Below are positions 7,849 through 16,633 of a stretch of 29,977 nucleotides of DNA, piece by piece. The notes below the pieces were generated by a model. That model saw nothing but the letters and a program-made list of their open reading frames with translations. It did not search any database and had not been told where the DNA came from. The translations under genes were made by a program, and so were the position numbers. The stretch is taken from contig CAZFWV010000046.1 of the NCBI GenBank assembly GCA_964522605.1, positions 1 to 29,977 on the forward strand. Reading direction: 5' to 3'. Position 1 is the stretch's first letter. The number at the start of each line of letters is the position of its first letter. The DNA is from CAVZLD01 sp964522605. Lineage in GTDB: Bacteria; Planctomycetota; Planctomycetia; Pirellulales; Pirellulaceae.

Positions 7849-9970
7849 AATCCGTACACTGCTCATTCTGATTCCGGCTCTGCCGCTGCTGGCGACGATT
7901 GTCACCGCTTGCCTGGGACCGCGCTTGTTGCGAGGGCAGAGTCATCAACCCACGATCTGGGCGCTCGCGGCTTCCTTCCTTTGTAGCGTCGCGTTGGCCG
8001 TTGCCGTGGGATCTTGGAGTGGCGAGCCGGCGACGGTCGGCAGCGAGGCGGTCGAAAGCCTTTGGACTTGGGCCGACGTCGGCGAGGCCTATCAGGTGTC
8101 GATGCCGCCCGGGATCGTGCCGTTTCAAATCGATGTATCGTTGCGCGCCGACGGCCTGACCGCCGTCATGTTGACGATGGTCACGCTGGTTGCCTTGCTG
8201 GTGGCAATTTACTCGGTCGGCTATATGCACGGCGATCGCGGCTACTGGAGGTTTTTCACCTACGTTTCTTTGTTCGCCTTCTCGATGACGATGCTCGTGT
8301 TGGTCAGCAATTTTCTGCTGCTGTACGTCTTTTGGGAGGCGGTCGGAGTCTGCAGCTACCTGTTGATCGGCTTCTGGTACGAAAAACCCGCCGCCGCCGC
8401 CGCGGGAAAGAAGGCCTTCCTGGTCAATCGGATTGGTGACTTTGGATTTGCCCTGGCAATCTTCCTGATCTGGGTCCACTACGGAACGCTCAACTATCAC
8501 GACACGTTGCAGGCCGGCGGCACGCTCCCCGGCGTTCTGGGAACGTTGCGACTAACCGGTCAGGCGCCGTTCGTGGGCGGTGCCGTGGCGACGGCCATCT
8601 GCTTGTTGCTCATGTTGGGAGCCTGTGGCAAGAGTGCTCAGTTTCCGCTGCACGTCTGGCTGCCGGACGCGATGGAGGGTCCGACTCCGGTCAGCGCTCT
8701 GATCCACGCGGCAACGATGGTGACGGCGGGCGTGTACATGGTCGCTCGCTGTGCGCCGCTGTTCGCGGCCTCGCCCGATGCGCAATTGGTGGTCGCGTGC
8801 ATCGGCGGCTTCACGGCGCTTCTGGCCGCCCTGATCGCTCTGACACAGTTCGACCTGAAACGAATCCTGGCCTATTCGACCATTAGCCAGTTGGGCTACA
8901 TGTTCCTGGCCCTGGGAACGGGCACCGTGGCCGGTGTGACGGCCGGGATGTTCCACCTGTTTACTCACGCCTTCTTCAAGGCGCTTTTGTTCTTGGGTGC
9001 CGGCAGCGTGATGCACGCGATGGGAAACGTGATCGACATCCGTCGCTTCGGTGGATTGCGACATCGGATGCCTTGGACGCACCGCACGTTCCTGGTCGGC
9101 TGCCTGGCGCTGGCGGGCATTTTTCCGTTCGCGGGTTTTTGGAGCAAAGACCAGGTTCTTGCTTCCGTTCATGCGCGGGCGTATCCGCACGCGACCCACG
9201 ATACCGCTGCTCATGCCGCGCTGGATGCGGATCACACAACCCGCATGGTATCAGTCGACGAGGTCCCCGCGGGGGACTCGGGTGATTCGACCGGCCGAAC
9301 CGCTGTGTTTGCGGCACTCTATTGGAGTGCGCTGTTTACCGCGTTCTTGACCGCCTTTTACACGTTTCGCGCCTACTTTCTCACGTTCTTTGGGCCTTTG
9401 AAGATACCCGAGGAAGCCGGACACCATGCGCACGAGTCCCCGCCGGTGATGTGGTTGCCCCTGGTTGTGCTGGCGATTTTTGCTTTTGGAATTGGCTTCG
9501 TTGTCGAAAGTGGCCATCGGTTCGCCAGTTTTCTTGGCCGGGCTCCTTCGCTTGCTTACCTGGGGGAAGTGTATCCCGAGATCCACTTAAACATCGCGTT
9601 GATCAGCACGTTGTTCGCGGGGCTGGGCGTTGGATTGGCAGCGTTTTTCTACCTGGGGCATCAGCGTGAGATTGATGTCATCGCCCGCCGTATTCGGCCG
9701 CTGTATCAATTGTCTTATCACAAGTTTTTCCTCGATGAGATCTATCAAGGCCTGGTCGTCTGGCCGTTGCGCGGCTTGGCGTGGTGCAGCTATGCGTGCG
9801 ACCGATGGCTGGTCGATGGTTTGGTGGATCTGTGCGGTCGAGTTCCCCTCTGGATCGGTCGCTTCTTGCGCCAATGGCAAGTGGGGTATGTGCCGTTTTA
9901 CAGTCTGATGATGGTGGTTGGCACGGTGCTGATCTTGATCTTGGGCAGAATCCTGTGGGGCGGAGGTTAA
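7841..9970 (+). CDS. nuoL: NADH-quinone oxidoreductase subunit L
   Basis: This is the distal ND5-type antiporter-like proton-pumping subunit, 709 residues, slightly longer than usual (about 610-660). Conserved segments include FWEAVGVCSYLLIGFWYE (key Glu of helix 5), HVWLPDAMEGPTPVSALIHA (helices 7-8 with the catalytic Lys region just before it), and FTHAFFKALLFLGAGSV. The C-terminal part includes the long amphipathic lateral-helix region and a final anchor helix. Between GFWSKDQVLASV and the next helix (about residues 440-486) lies an extra polar stretch rich in His and Asp. The gene starts within the end of nuoK and stops 6 bp before nuoM. Confidence 0.96.
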   Translation: MFEIRTLLILIPALPLLATIVTACLGPRLLRGQSHQPTIWALAASFLCSVALAVAVGSWSGEPATVGSEAVESLWTWADVGEAYQVSMPPGIVPFQIDVSLRADGLTAVMLTMVTLVALLVAIYSVGYMHGDRGYWRFFTYVSLFAFSMTMLVLVSNFLLLYVFWEAVGVCSYLLIGFWYEKPAAAAAGKKAFLVNRIGDFGFALAIFLIWVHYGTLNYHDTLQAGGTLPGVLGTLRLTGQAPFVGGAVATAICLLLMLGACGKSAQFPLHVWLPDAMEGPTPVSALIHAATMVTAGVYMVARCAPLFAASPDAQLVVACIGGFTALLAALIALTQFDLKRILAYSTISQLGYMFLALGTGTVAGVTAGMFHLFTHAFFKALLFLGAGSVMHAMGNVIDIRRFGGLRHRMPWTHRTFLVGCLALAGIFPFAGFWSKDQVLASVHARAYPHATHDTAAHAALDADHTTRMVSVDEVPAGDSGDSTGRTAVFAALYWSALFTAFLTAFYTFRAYFLTFFGPLKIPEEAGHHAHESPPVMWLPLVVLAIFAFGIGFVVESGHRFASFLGRAPSLAYLGEVYPEIHLNIALISTLFAGLGVGLAAFFYLGHQREIDVIARRIRPLYQLSYHKFFLDEIYQGLVVWPLRGLAWCSYACDRWLVDGLVDLCGRVPLWIGRFLRQWQVGYVPFYSLMMVVGTVLILILGRILWGGG

Positions 9971-9976
9971 TCGAAG

Positions 9977-11770
9977 ATGGAAGCGTCCACGATCTTGTTA
10001 GTCTCGATCCTGCTTCCGCTGGCGGCTGCGATCCTGATTGTGTCCATTGGCTCCGACAATCCGTCCCTTGTCCGTCGTCTTGCGTTGCTGGCATCCACCA
10101 TCACTCTGCTGTTGGCCATGTTTGTAATTGCCCAGTACGATCCGGGCGGTGACGTGTATTTTCGCGATCGGATCGCCGCCGTGGTTGCCGGAAGGGAGAC
10201 GGCGGATTCATTTGAGGCGGCGCAAACCGCCTTTGCGGTTCGTGAGTTTGCCTGGCTGACCGAGGCCACGGGGATCGACGTCCGGTTCGCCGTCGGGCTG
10301 GATGGGCTCAGCGTCTGGATGTACGGGCTTTCCGCTCTGTTGATGTTCAGTTCGGTGCTCGTTAGCTGGAAAGCCATCAAAGATCAAGCGGCACTCTTTT
10401 ACAGCATGCTGATGCTGCTCGAGACAGGCTGCCTGGGCGTCTTCGCGGCCCGCGACATCGTGCTGTTCTATGTCTTTTTTGAGTTCACGTTGATTCCACT
10501 CTTTTTCCTGATTGGGATCTGGGGTAGCGAACAGCGCTGGTATGCAGCGACGAAGTTCTTTTTGTACACGCTGGCCGGCAGCTTACTGACATTCCTCGGT
10601 CTGCTCGCCGTGATCCTTTGGGCCCATGCCCATTCGGGAGAGTCCGTGATCCGCTGCTCGATTCCTCTGTTGACCATCCAATTGACCCAACAACCAATGC
10701 CAATGGCTTGGCAGGTTGGGGTCTTCTTGGCACTCTTTGCGGGGTTCGCCATCAAGGTGCCGCTGTTTCCGCTTCACACCTGGTTGCCGCTGGCCCATGT
10801 GCAGGCTCCGACGGCGGGCAGCGTGTTCCTTGCCGGTATCCTCCTGAAGATCGGTACCTACGGTTTCTTGCGATTCAGTCTGCCCCTATTGCCTGAAGCT
10901 TCGGCCGTACTCATGCCCTGGGTCGTCTGGTTGGCGGTGATCGGGATCATCTACGGAGCGCTCGTGGCCCTGGCTCAGGTCGATATGAAACGCCTGATTG
11001 CCTACTCGAGCGTGAGCCACCTTGGTTTCTGTATGTTGGGGTTGTTCGCGCTGACGCCGCTGAGTGTGCAGGGTGGAGCATTGCAGATGGTGAATCATGG
11101 GATTTCGACCGGCGCATTGTTTGCGCTCGTGGGAATGCTGTATGAACGCTATCACACGCGCCAGATTGCCGATCTCGGGGGACTAGCACGTCGGCTGCCG
11201 ATTCTGGCATTCTTTATGTTGCTGTTTACGCTGTCGAGTATCGGCTTGCCCGGAATGAACGGGTTCGCGGGCGAGATCATGATCTTGATTGGCGCCTTTC
11301 AACAAGGATGGGCCGAGAACGTCGGCCGGTTGGCATCGTCGCTGCGTTGGAGCTCGGTGCTGGCGGTCGGTGGCGTGGTCCTCGGGGCGTGGTACATGTT
11401 GTGGCTTGTTCAGCGGGTATTTTTCGGGCCGCTGCGCGAACCGAGCGATGCCGATCACGAACCGGTCTCCGATCTCACCGGGCGTGAGATTGCCGCCCTG
11501 GTGCCGCTGGCCATCCTGGTGTTTTGGATTGGGTTGTACCCGCAATTTTTCCTTCAGCGCATGGCGCCGGCACTAGAAGCTTCCACGCTGGCCGCCCGCC
11601 ATGCGCTGCGTCAAGCGGACGAGATGATGTCGGTTGAGATTGCCGAACCGGGGCACGAGCACCCCCAGGATGTTCGCGTGCCCGTCCAACCGGCGACCTC
11701 GAGTCTGAACGGCGGCGCGTTATCGATCACCACGAGCCCATCGAGTGAGAGTCTTTCCAGTGCCTACTGA
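9977..11770 (+). CDS. nuoM: NADH-quinone oxidoreductase subunit M
   Basis: This is the ND4-type antiporter-like proton-pumping subunit, 597 residues compared with about 500 usually. Family features include VGLDGLSVWMYGLSALL, FYVFFEFTLIPLFFLIGIWG (helix 5 Glu), and FPLHTWLPLAHVQAPTAGS with GILLKIGTYGFLRF. The segment VDMKRLIAYSSVSHLGF follows. The N-terminal loop before VGLDG carries an extra stretch of about 40 residues. After the last helix there is a polar tail of about 55 residues (about 540-597) rich in Glu, His, Pro and Ser that looks disordered. The 3' end overlaps nuoN. Confidence 0.96.
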   Translation: MEASTILLVSILLPLAAAILIVSIGSDNPSLVRRLALLASTITLLLAMFVIAQYDPGGDVYFRDRIAAVVAGRETADSFEAAQTAFAVREFAWLTEATGIDVRFAVGLDGLSVWMYGLSALLMFSSVLVSWKAIKDQAALFYSMLMLLETGCLGVFAARDIVLFYVFFEFTLIPLFFLIGIWGSEQRWYAATKFFLYTLAGSLLTFLGLLAVILWAHAHSGESVIRCSIPLLTIQLTQQPMPMAWQVGVFLALFAGFAIKVPLFPLHTWLPLAHVQAPTAGSVFLAGILLKIGTYGFLRFSLPLLPEASAVLMPWVVWLAVIGIIYGALVALAQVDMKRLIAYSSVSHLGFCMLGLFALTPLSVQGGALQMVNHGISTGALFALVGMLYERYHTRQIADLGGLARRLPILAFFMLLFTLSSIGLPGMNGFAGEIMILIGAFQQGWAENVGRLASSLRWSSVLAVGGVVLGAWYMLWLVQRVFFGPLREPSDADHEPVSDLTGREIAALVPLAILVFWIGLYPQFFLQRMAPALEASTLAARHALRQADEMMSVEIAEPGHEHPQDVRVPVQPATSSLNGGALSITTSPSSESLSSAY

Positions 11771-13397
11771 TCAAATCACGCTGACTACCGTGGTTCCGGA
11801 AATCATCCTGATCCTGCTGGCCGTTGTGATCTACGTCGGGGGGACCGCGGTTCGAAGCAAGCTGCTTTGGACGACTGTGGCGGTGGCGACTTTTGCCCTC
11901 GTCGCCGTGCTCGTGTGGCGACAGTCGCCCGACGGAAATGCTTCGACTGTGGATGCTGTGACGGGAATGCGGCTGAGCGGGCCGTTGTTACTGGATCCTC
12001 TCTCGTATCGACTGCGATGTTGTGCGGCGGGGCTCGGGCTGTTGTTCTGTTTGTTCGCGACCCAATCGCGACAGAACCATCTCTATCCCGAGCTTCTTGG
12101 GTCGCTGGTTCTCATCTTCGCCGGGCTGATGCTTGTCTGCTCGGCCGGCGATCTCGTGCTGCTGTTTCTCGGGTTGGAATTAATCTCCATTCCGACTTAC
12201 GTTTTATTGTTCATTGGCCGACCGGGGCCGGAGTCGGACGAGGCAACGGCGAAATATTTCTATCTCAGCATCCTCTCTTCAGCTCTGCTGCTGTATGGCT
12301 TTTCGCTCCTGTACGGACTGGGGGGCAGCATGCATCTGGCGGCCATTCAGATGAATCTGCAGCGCCCCCCGATTCTGACGCCCCCGTTATTGCCGATGGC
12401 GTTGGTCTTGGTTCTGGTGGGTCTTGGATTCAAGTTGACCGCCGTGCCCTTTCATTTCTACGCTCCGGATGTCTACCAGGCGACGACGAATCTAAACGCC
12501 GCATTGCTGGCGGTGGTTCCCAAGATCGCTGCTGCGTTGGCGATGGTGCGACTGTTGGTCACGGTGTTTCCCCATGATTCGCCCCTGGTGTGGCAGTTGC
12601 TGATTTTGTTGTCCGTGATCACGATGACGCTGGGGAATGTCGCAGCCCTGTGGCAACGCAACGTACGGCGTCTGCTTGCCTACTCGTCCATCGCCCACGC
12701 GGGCTATCTGCTGCTCGGTCTGGCCGCGGCGATGGGCGGTCCGATGGGTTCTAGCCTGTCCTCCGATGCCACGGCAGCGGTTGTCTTCTACGTGCTGGTC
12801 TATTCGGCCGCCTCGCTGGGAGCCTTCGCCTCGTTGGGATACCTGAGCAACGATGACCGAAGTTACAGTACGATGGACGAGTTATCGGGAATCGGTCGTA
12901 GCTATCCGGTGATTGGGGGTTGCTTAGCGGTCTGCATGTTCTCTTTGAGCGGAATTCCTCCGCTGGCGGGTTTTTGGGGGAAATTCGCACTTTTCAAGAG
13001 TGCCTTGGACGCGGGATTGAATGGGGGGGGAACACCAAACTACTGGTTCCTCGCGCTCTGCCTGTTGGGTGTTCTGAATGCGGCAGTCGCCGCGGCGTAC
13101 TACCTGCGGGTCGTCGCGACCTTGTATTTTGCCGCTCCGAGTGAGGAACATCTGGTGATGCCGGTGATGGGCAATCCGGGAGCTGGCTTCGCGGCTTTGG
13201 CCAGCGTTGTGGTCGTGATTGGCGTTGGACTCTTCACCAACAGTTGGATGTCTCAGGCGCAGCAAGCGGCGCGTTCTGCCTGGTTCGACCGCGTCGTAAC
13301 CGTACCGCGCGAACCGACGGTTCCCGTTGCCGCAGGCTCCGCGGGAAACGTGCACGGGCTCACTGATTCAGTTGCCTTTCGGCCGGCTGCAGACTGA
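11760..13397 (+). CDS. nuoN: NADH-quinone oxidoreductase subunit N
   Basis: This is the ND2-type antiporter-like proton-pumping subunit, 545 residues from the GTG at 11760. Conserved features include LELISIPTYVLLF (helix 5 Glu), KLTAVPFHFYAPDVYQATTN (helix 7 Lys and loop), NVRRLLAYSSIAHAGYLLLG, and FSLSGIPPLAGFWGKFALF near the end. The start is uncertain. A GTG at 11745 in the same frame adds five residues, but only the GTG at 11760 has a purine-rich site (GTGAGAG) at proper spacing. Both overlap nuoM. It is the last nuo gene, and the next gene starts one base after its stop. Confidence 0.95.
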   Translation: MPTDQITLTTVVPEIILILLAVVIYVGGTAVRSKLLWTTVAVATFALVAVLVWRQSPDGNASTVDAVTGMRLSGPLLLDPLSYRLRCCAAGLGLLFCLFATQSRQNHLYPELLGSLVLIFAGLMLVCSAGDLVLLFLGLELISIPTYVLLFIGRPGPESDEATAKYFYLSILSSALLLYGFSLLYGLGGSMHLAAIQMNLQRPPILTPPLLPMALVLVLVGLGFKLTAVPFHFYAPDVYQATTNLNAALLAVVPKIAAALAMVRLLVTVFPHDSPLVWQLLILLSVITMTLGNVAALWQRNVRRLLAYSSIAHAGYLLLGLAAAMGGPMGSSLSSDATAAVVFYVLVYSAASLGAFASLGYLSNDDRSYSTMDELSGIGRSYPVIGGCLAVCMFSLSGIPPLAGFWGKFALFKSALDAGLNGGGTPNYWFLALCLLGVLNAAVAAAYYLRVVATLYFAAPSEEHLVMPVMGNPGAGFAALASVVVVIGVGLFTNSWMSQAQQAARSAWFDRVVTVPREPTVPVAAGSAGNVHGLTDSVAFRPAAD

Positions 13398-13398
13398 G

Positions 13399-14757
13399 AT
13401 GGCGCGTTCGCGAAAATCCCGCCGTCCTGCCCTGCAACTCCTGGATCAAGCCCCGTTTCCGATCTACCTGCTCGATGCGTCGCGGAGGATCGTCTACTGT
13501 AATGCCGCCTGCGCGGTGTGGCTGGGGCAGGAGGAGGCGGCTTTGATCGGTCGCCGGTGTGATTATCACTCGATTGCGACGCCTCCAGCTGACCCTTTGG
13601 CCGCCGGGCTTTGTCCACCGCCGACCGTGTTCACCGGCCAGCGGTGTGTGGCGTCCGTCGTCGCCGGGCAGAGATCCGATCTTGAGCCACCGCGCACGGC
13701 GGAATTCATTCCGCTCTCGACGGATACGGATGCAGCAGGTGGCATTCTGGCTCTCGTCACCAACGCCCCTGATGTGGATGCGCCGCCGCAGGGTGACTTG
13801 CCCGATGCTCGGCAGTTACACGCGCAGCTGCAAGTGTTCCGCGACCGGCTGGCTCCAACGTACGATTTGGAGCGTTTGGTGGGCACAAGTGCGGCGATCG
13901 ATCGGGTCCGAGGGCAGGTCGAATTGGCGGCGACCAACGCCGTTCGTGTCGTGATCCAGGGACCCTCCGGCAGCGGTCGAGAGCGTGTCGCGCGGACGAT
14001 TCATGCGAAGCAAATGGCGGAAGGTTGGCCGTATCTTGTTCCGCTCGCCTGTCCCTTGCTGGATGCGGAATTGTTGGAGTCGACGGTCGAAGCGTTCATG
14101 CGAAGCTGTGCCGAGTTGAGTGAGGAACAACCCGCGACGTTCCTGCTGTTGGAAGTGGATCAGTTACCGGAAGACGCGCAGGCGTCGTTGCTGGGGTTCT
14201 TAAAGATCGGCGAGATTCGATTGAATACGCTCGCCACCGCCCGTGATTCTCTGCTCGATTCGGCGCAGCAGGGCCGCTTCCACGCCGAACTGGCACATGC
14301 GCTGAGTACGCTGGTTATTTCGATCCCGCCACTGCGAGAACGGATGGTGGACGTTCCCCTCCTGGTGCAGGCTGCGATTGAGCAACGCAACGCGCTGGGT
14401 GGGCGACAGATCGCCGGTGTGACCGAATTGGCAATGACACTGCTTCTACGCTACACTTGGCCCGGCAACGTCGATGAACTGTTTCAATTGATCGCCGACG
14501 CATGCGATCAGGCTGAGGGAGCGTTCGTCACCGATCAGGATCTGCCGGAGCGGATCCACGCGGCGCTCGCGGCAGCGAAGTATCCGCCGCGTCAGGAAGA
14601 ACCGATTCAGCTCGATCACGTGCTGGCCGACGTCGAGCGGGAGTTGATCCAGCGGGCGTTGCGCGTCGCAAAGGGAAACAAGGCGCAGGCGGCTCGGCTG
14701 CTCGGATTGTCACGTTCCCGATTGCTTCGGCGGATGGAGACGTTGCAGGTCTCATGA
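13399..14757 (+). CDS. PAS / degenerate AAA+ / Fis-type HTH regulator
   Basis: This is a 452-residue protein with the layout of a sigma-54 activator. A PAS-like sensor covers about residues 15-70 (PFPIYLLDASRRIVYCNAA). An AAA+ domain covers about 155-390, and a Fis-type helix-turn-helix lies at the C-terminus (NKAQAARLLGLSRSRLLRRM). The AAA+ domain looks catalytically dead. In the Walker A site the Lys is replaced by Arg (GPSGSGRE, R194). In Walker B the Asp of the DE pair is replaced by Leu (LLEVD, E252). The GAFTGA loop needed to contact sigma-54 is absent, and the sensor-II Arg of WPGNVREL is Asp (WPGNVDEL, D359). It therefore probably binds DNA without ATP-driven sigma-54 activation; this is inference. 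It starts 1 base after nuoN, so it is probably co-transcribed with nuo, and overlaps the next gene by 4 bp (ATGA). Confidence 0.85.
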   Translation: MARSRKSRRPALQLLDQAPFPIYLLDASRRIVYCNAACAVWLGQEEAALIGRRCDYHSIATPPADPLAAGLCPPPTVFTGQRCVASVVAGQRSDLEPPRTAEFIPLSTDTDAAGGILALVTNAPDVDAPPQGDLPDARQLHAQLQVFRDRLAPTYDLERLVGTSAAIDRVRGQVELAATNAVRVVIQGPSGSGRERVARTIHAKQMAEGWPYLVPLACPLLDAELLESTVEAFMRSCAELSEEQPATFLLLEVDQLPEDAQASLLGFLKIGEIRLNTLATARDSLLDSAQQGRFHAELAHALSTLVISIPPLRERMVDVPLLVQAAIEQRNALGGRQIAGVTELAMTLLLRYTWPGNVDELFQLIADACDQAEGAFVTDQDLPERIHAALAAAKYPPRQEEPIQLDHVLADVERELIQRALRVAKGNKAQAARLLGLSRSRLLRRMETLQVS

Positions 14758-15194
14758 GTCGTCCCCAAGAATCCCCGGCCTGGATCGTCTACGAACGACA
14801 GCCCAATTGGGCGCCTTTGTTGCGTCGTGATCTGACGGGGGAAGAGAAGCTGCTCGTGACGGGGAGCCTGGACCAATGCTGGGAGGAACTTGACCAGCGC
14901 CCTGGGAGTGCCGTCTTGCTGCAACTGACCGATCAGAACTGGGGACGCGTCGTTCCGGCCGTTTCACACGCTCGGGAGCAGGATTCGGAGGCTCTGTTTC
15001 TGGCTGCGGTTGCCGAGCTTTCGCGGCCGTTGCGAATCCGGTCGTGGCAGGTGGGATTTGTCTACATGCTGGTGACGCCGCTGGATGTGCCGGGGGCGGT
15101 GCGGCTCGTGCGACGTCACCTGCAACGGCTGACTCGACCCGTACGGTCGTTTCAGGATCAGGTCTGGCACAATCTGCCCTGGTCGCAATACTGA
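14754..15194 (+). CDS. Unknown protein coupled to the degenerate regulator
   Basis: This protein of 146 residues is not recognised. It overlaps the regulator gene by ATGA, which implies coupled translation and suggests the two proteins act together. The sequence alternates short hydrophobic strands (WIVYER, KLLVTG, AVLLQL, ALFLAAVA, FVYMLVTP) with polar helices. This resembles the order of a receiver domain, and the VTPLDVPGAVRLVRRHL end recalls the fifth strand and helix of such domains. No phosphoacceptor Asp is found where a true receiver would have one. A pseudo-receiver is therefore only a suggestion. There is no signal peptide or membrane helix, so it is probably cytoplasmic. Confidence 0.75.
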   Translation: MSRPQESPAWIVYERQPNWAPLLRRDLTGEEKLLVTGSLDQCWEELDQRPGSAVLLQLTDQNWGRVVPAVSHAREQDSEALFLAAVAELSRPLRIRSWQVGFVYMLVTPLDVPGAVRLVRRHLQRLTRPVRSFQDQVWHNLPWSQY

Positions 15195-15281
15195 ACGAGA
15201 GGCGGTTTTTCATGAAAACCATCCTTTCGACCGCCCGCTTTGGATTCGCATTCGCTTTTTTAACCGACAGGGGAAGAACGC

Positions 15282-16361
15282 ATGAGTGGAGAGGGGATCG
15301 ACGCCGCGGCCGTACGTGCGGCAATGCAAGATTTTCAGGACCCGGAAACGGGCCGCAGCATCGTAGCAACCGGACAGCTCTCCGAGATCCGCGCGGGGGA
15401 TGATGCGATCTCCGTGGGACTTGGATTAACCTCCTACAGCGCCCCACTCTGGCAAGAGACAATGGATCAGGCGCAGGCCCACTTGGAGCGCGCCTTTCCC
15501 ACGGTATCTCGAATCCAAGTCGATCGCTGGGAATTCGATCGGCCGGCGGAGAAGATCGGCGAGATTGGTCTGCAGGTGAAGAGCGTAATCGCGGTTGGAT
15601 CGGGGAAGGGGGGAGTCGGAAAGAGCACCGTGGCTGCTGCCATCGCCTATGGGCTGCGACGTGCCGGTTGTCATGTCGGCTTGATGGATGCCGATGTTTA
15701 TGGGCCGAGCGTACCTCATCTGTTAGGAATCGAAGGGCGGCCGGAAGTCGTTGACAATCGCATCCAGCCTCTCGTGAAGGATGGAATTCCCGTCATGTCG
15801 ATGGGCTTCCTCGTGCCGCCCGGCGAAGCGGTTGTTTGGCGAGGGCCGATGCTCCACGGGGCCATCACGCAATTCTTGCGCGATACCGCATGGGGGCATC
15901 TCGACTATCTGATTATCGATCTGCCACCGGGGACCGGAGACATTGCGCTGACGCTATCTCAGTTGCTGCCGCTAACTGGTGCCGTTGTCGTTTGTACTCC
16001 TCAGGAGGTCGCTCTGCTGGATGCCGTGAAGGCGATCGCCATGTTTCGCAAGGTCAGTATTCCCGTGTTGGGAATGGTGGAGAACATGAGCGGTTTCGTC
16101 TGTCCCGATTGCCAAAAACGATATGACATCTTCGGCAGTGGGGGAGCCCGACAGAAGGCGGCGGCGATGGAGGTTCCCTTCCTGGGTGAATTGCCCATCA
16201 ACATGCAGATTCGCATGTGCGGCGATCAGGGGGCAATTGCCCGCATCTTCGAAGATGAAACCGCGCGACCGTATTTGGACCAGGTGACGCTCGAGCTCGC
16301 ACGAAATCTGGCGCAACGGGTCCAGCAAAGTCCGACTCTGCCCTCCCTGACGGTGATCTGA
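15282..16361 (+). CDS. mrp: Mrp/ApbC/NBP35-family P-loop iron-sulfur carrier
   Basis: This cytoplasmic ATPase of 359 residues binds and passes on 4Fe-4S clusters in characterised relatives. Residues 1-85 match the MIP18 (DUF59) type N-terminal domain. The deviant Walker A motif GSGKGGVGKST lies at residues 106-116, with the signature Lys at 109 as well as K114. The switch segment MDADVYGPSVPHLLG and the IDLPPGTGD motif follow. The cluster-binding pair is C274 and C277 (CPDC). A GGGGAAG ribosome-binding site precedes the ATG. It lies 87 bp after the unknown gene and about 1.9 kb after nuoN on the same strand. Its eukaryotic relative Ind1/NUBPL is a complex I assembly factor, which makes the linkage to nuo suggestive; a dedicated role here is inference. 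Confidence 0.93.
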   Translation: MSGEGIDAAAVRAAMQDFQDPETGRSIVATGQLSEIRAGDDAISVGLGLTSYSAPLWQETMDQAQAHLERAFPTVSRIQVDRWEFDRPAEKIGEIGLQVKSVIAVGSGKGGVGKSTVAAAIAYGLRRAGCHVGLMDADVYGPSVPHLLGIEGRPEVVDNRIQPLVKDGIPVMSMGFLVPPGEAVVWRGPMLHGAITQFLRDTAWGHLDYLIIDLPPGTGDIALTLSQLLPLTGAVVVCTPQEVALLDAVKAIAMFRKVSIPVLGMVENMSGFVCPDCQKRYDIFGSGGARQKAAAMEVPFLGELPINMQIRMCGDQGAIARIFEDETARPYLDQVTLELARNLAQRVQQSPTLPSLTVI

Positions 16362-16504
16362 TGGGCGCGTAGGGATCGGGGAGAGCCTCGGGGAATGGTC
16401 ACGGATTCGATCCGCAATCGCGGTGACGGCACGACGACGAGTGGTTTGCTAAGTGGCGGTTTGATAAGGGGTTGCGCGCCTGGGTCCGCCGCGGTCTGAG
16501 CGCA

Positions 16505-16539
16505 AAAATAGAGCCGTCAGTCGGGTGACGGACGGCTCT
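16505..16539 (-). terminator. Intrinsic terminator of the H1-like gene
   Basis: A 9-bp perfect stem is formed by 16510-16518 (AGAGCCGTC) and 16531-16539. Read on the minus strand it is followed directly by TATTTTTG (positions 16509 downward). It lies about 95 bp after the stop of the minus-strand H1-like gene. On the plus strand there is no T-run after the stem, so it is a poor terminator for mrp. A shorter alternative stem (CCGTCA/TGACGG) uses overlapping bases. Confidence 0.75.
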
Positions 16540-16633
16540 GTCTCGCTGTATCGATTTCATCGTCTGCCGGGTGGGCGACCGGTCGGTCCCACCCGAGAAG
16601 CAGTCGAGGAATGTCGTCGAAGCACGAGCGGAA

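Noticed and set aside
15212..15403. Short frame starting MKTILSTARFGFAFAF with an AGAGG upstream, signal-peptide-like
   Set aside because: It runs out of frame into mrp, and after about 17 residues the composition is Arg-rich shadow sequence. The GGTTTT/AAAACC inverted repeat around its ATG is noted but short.
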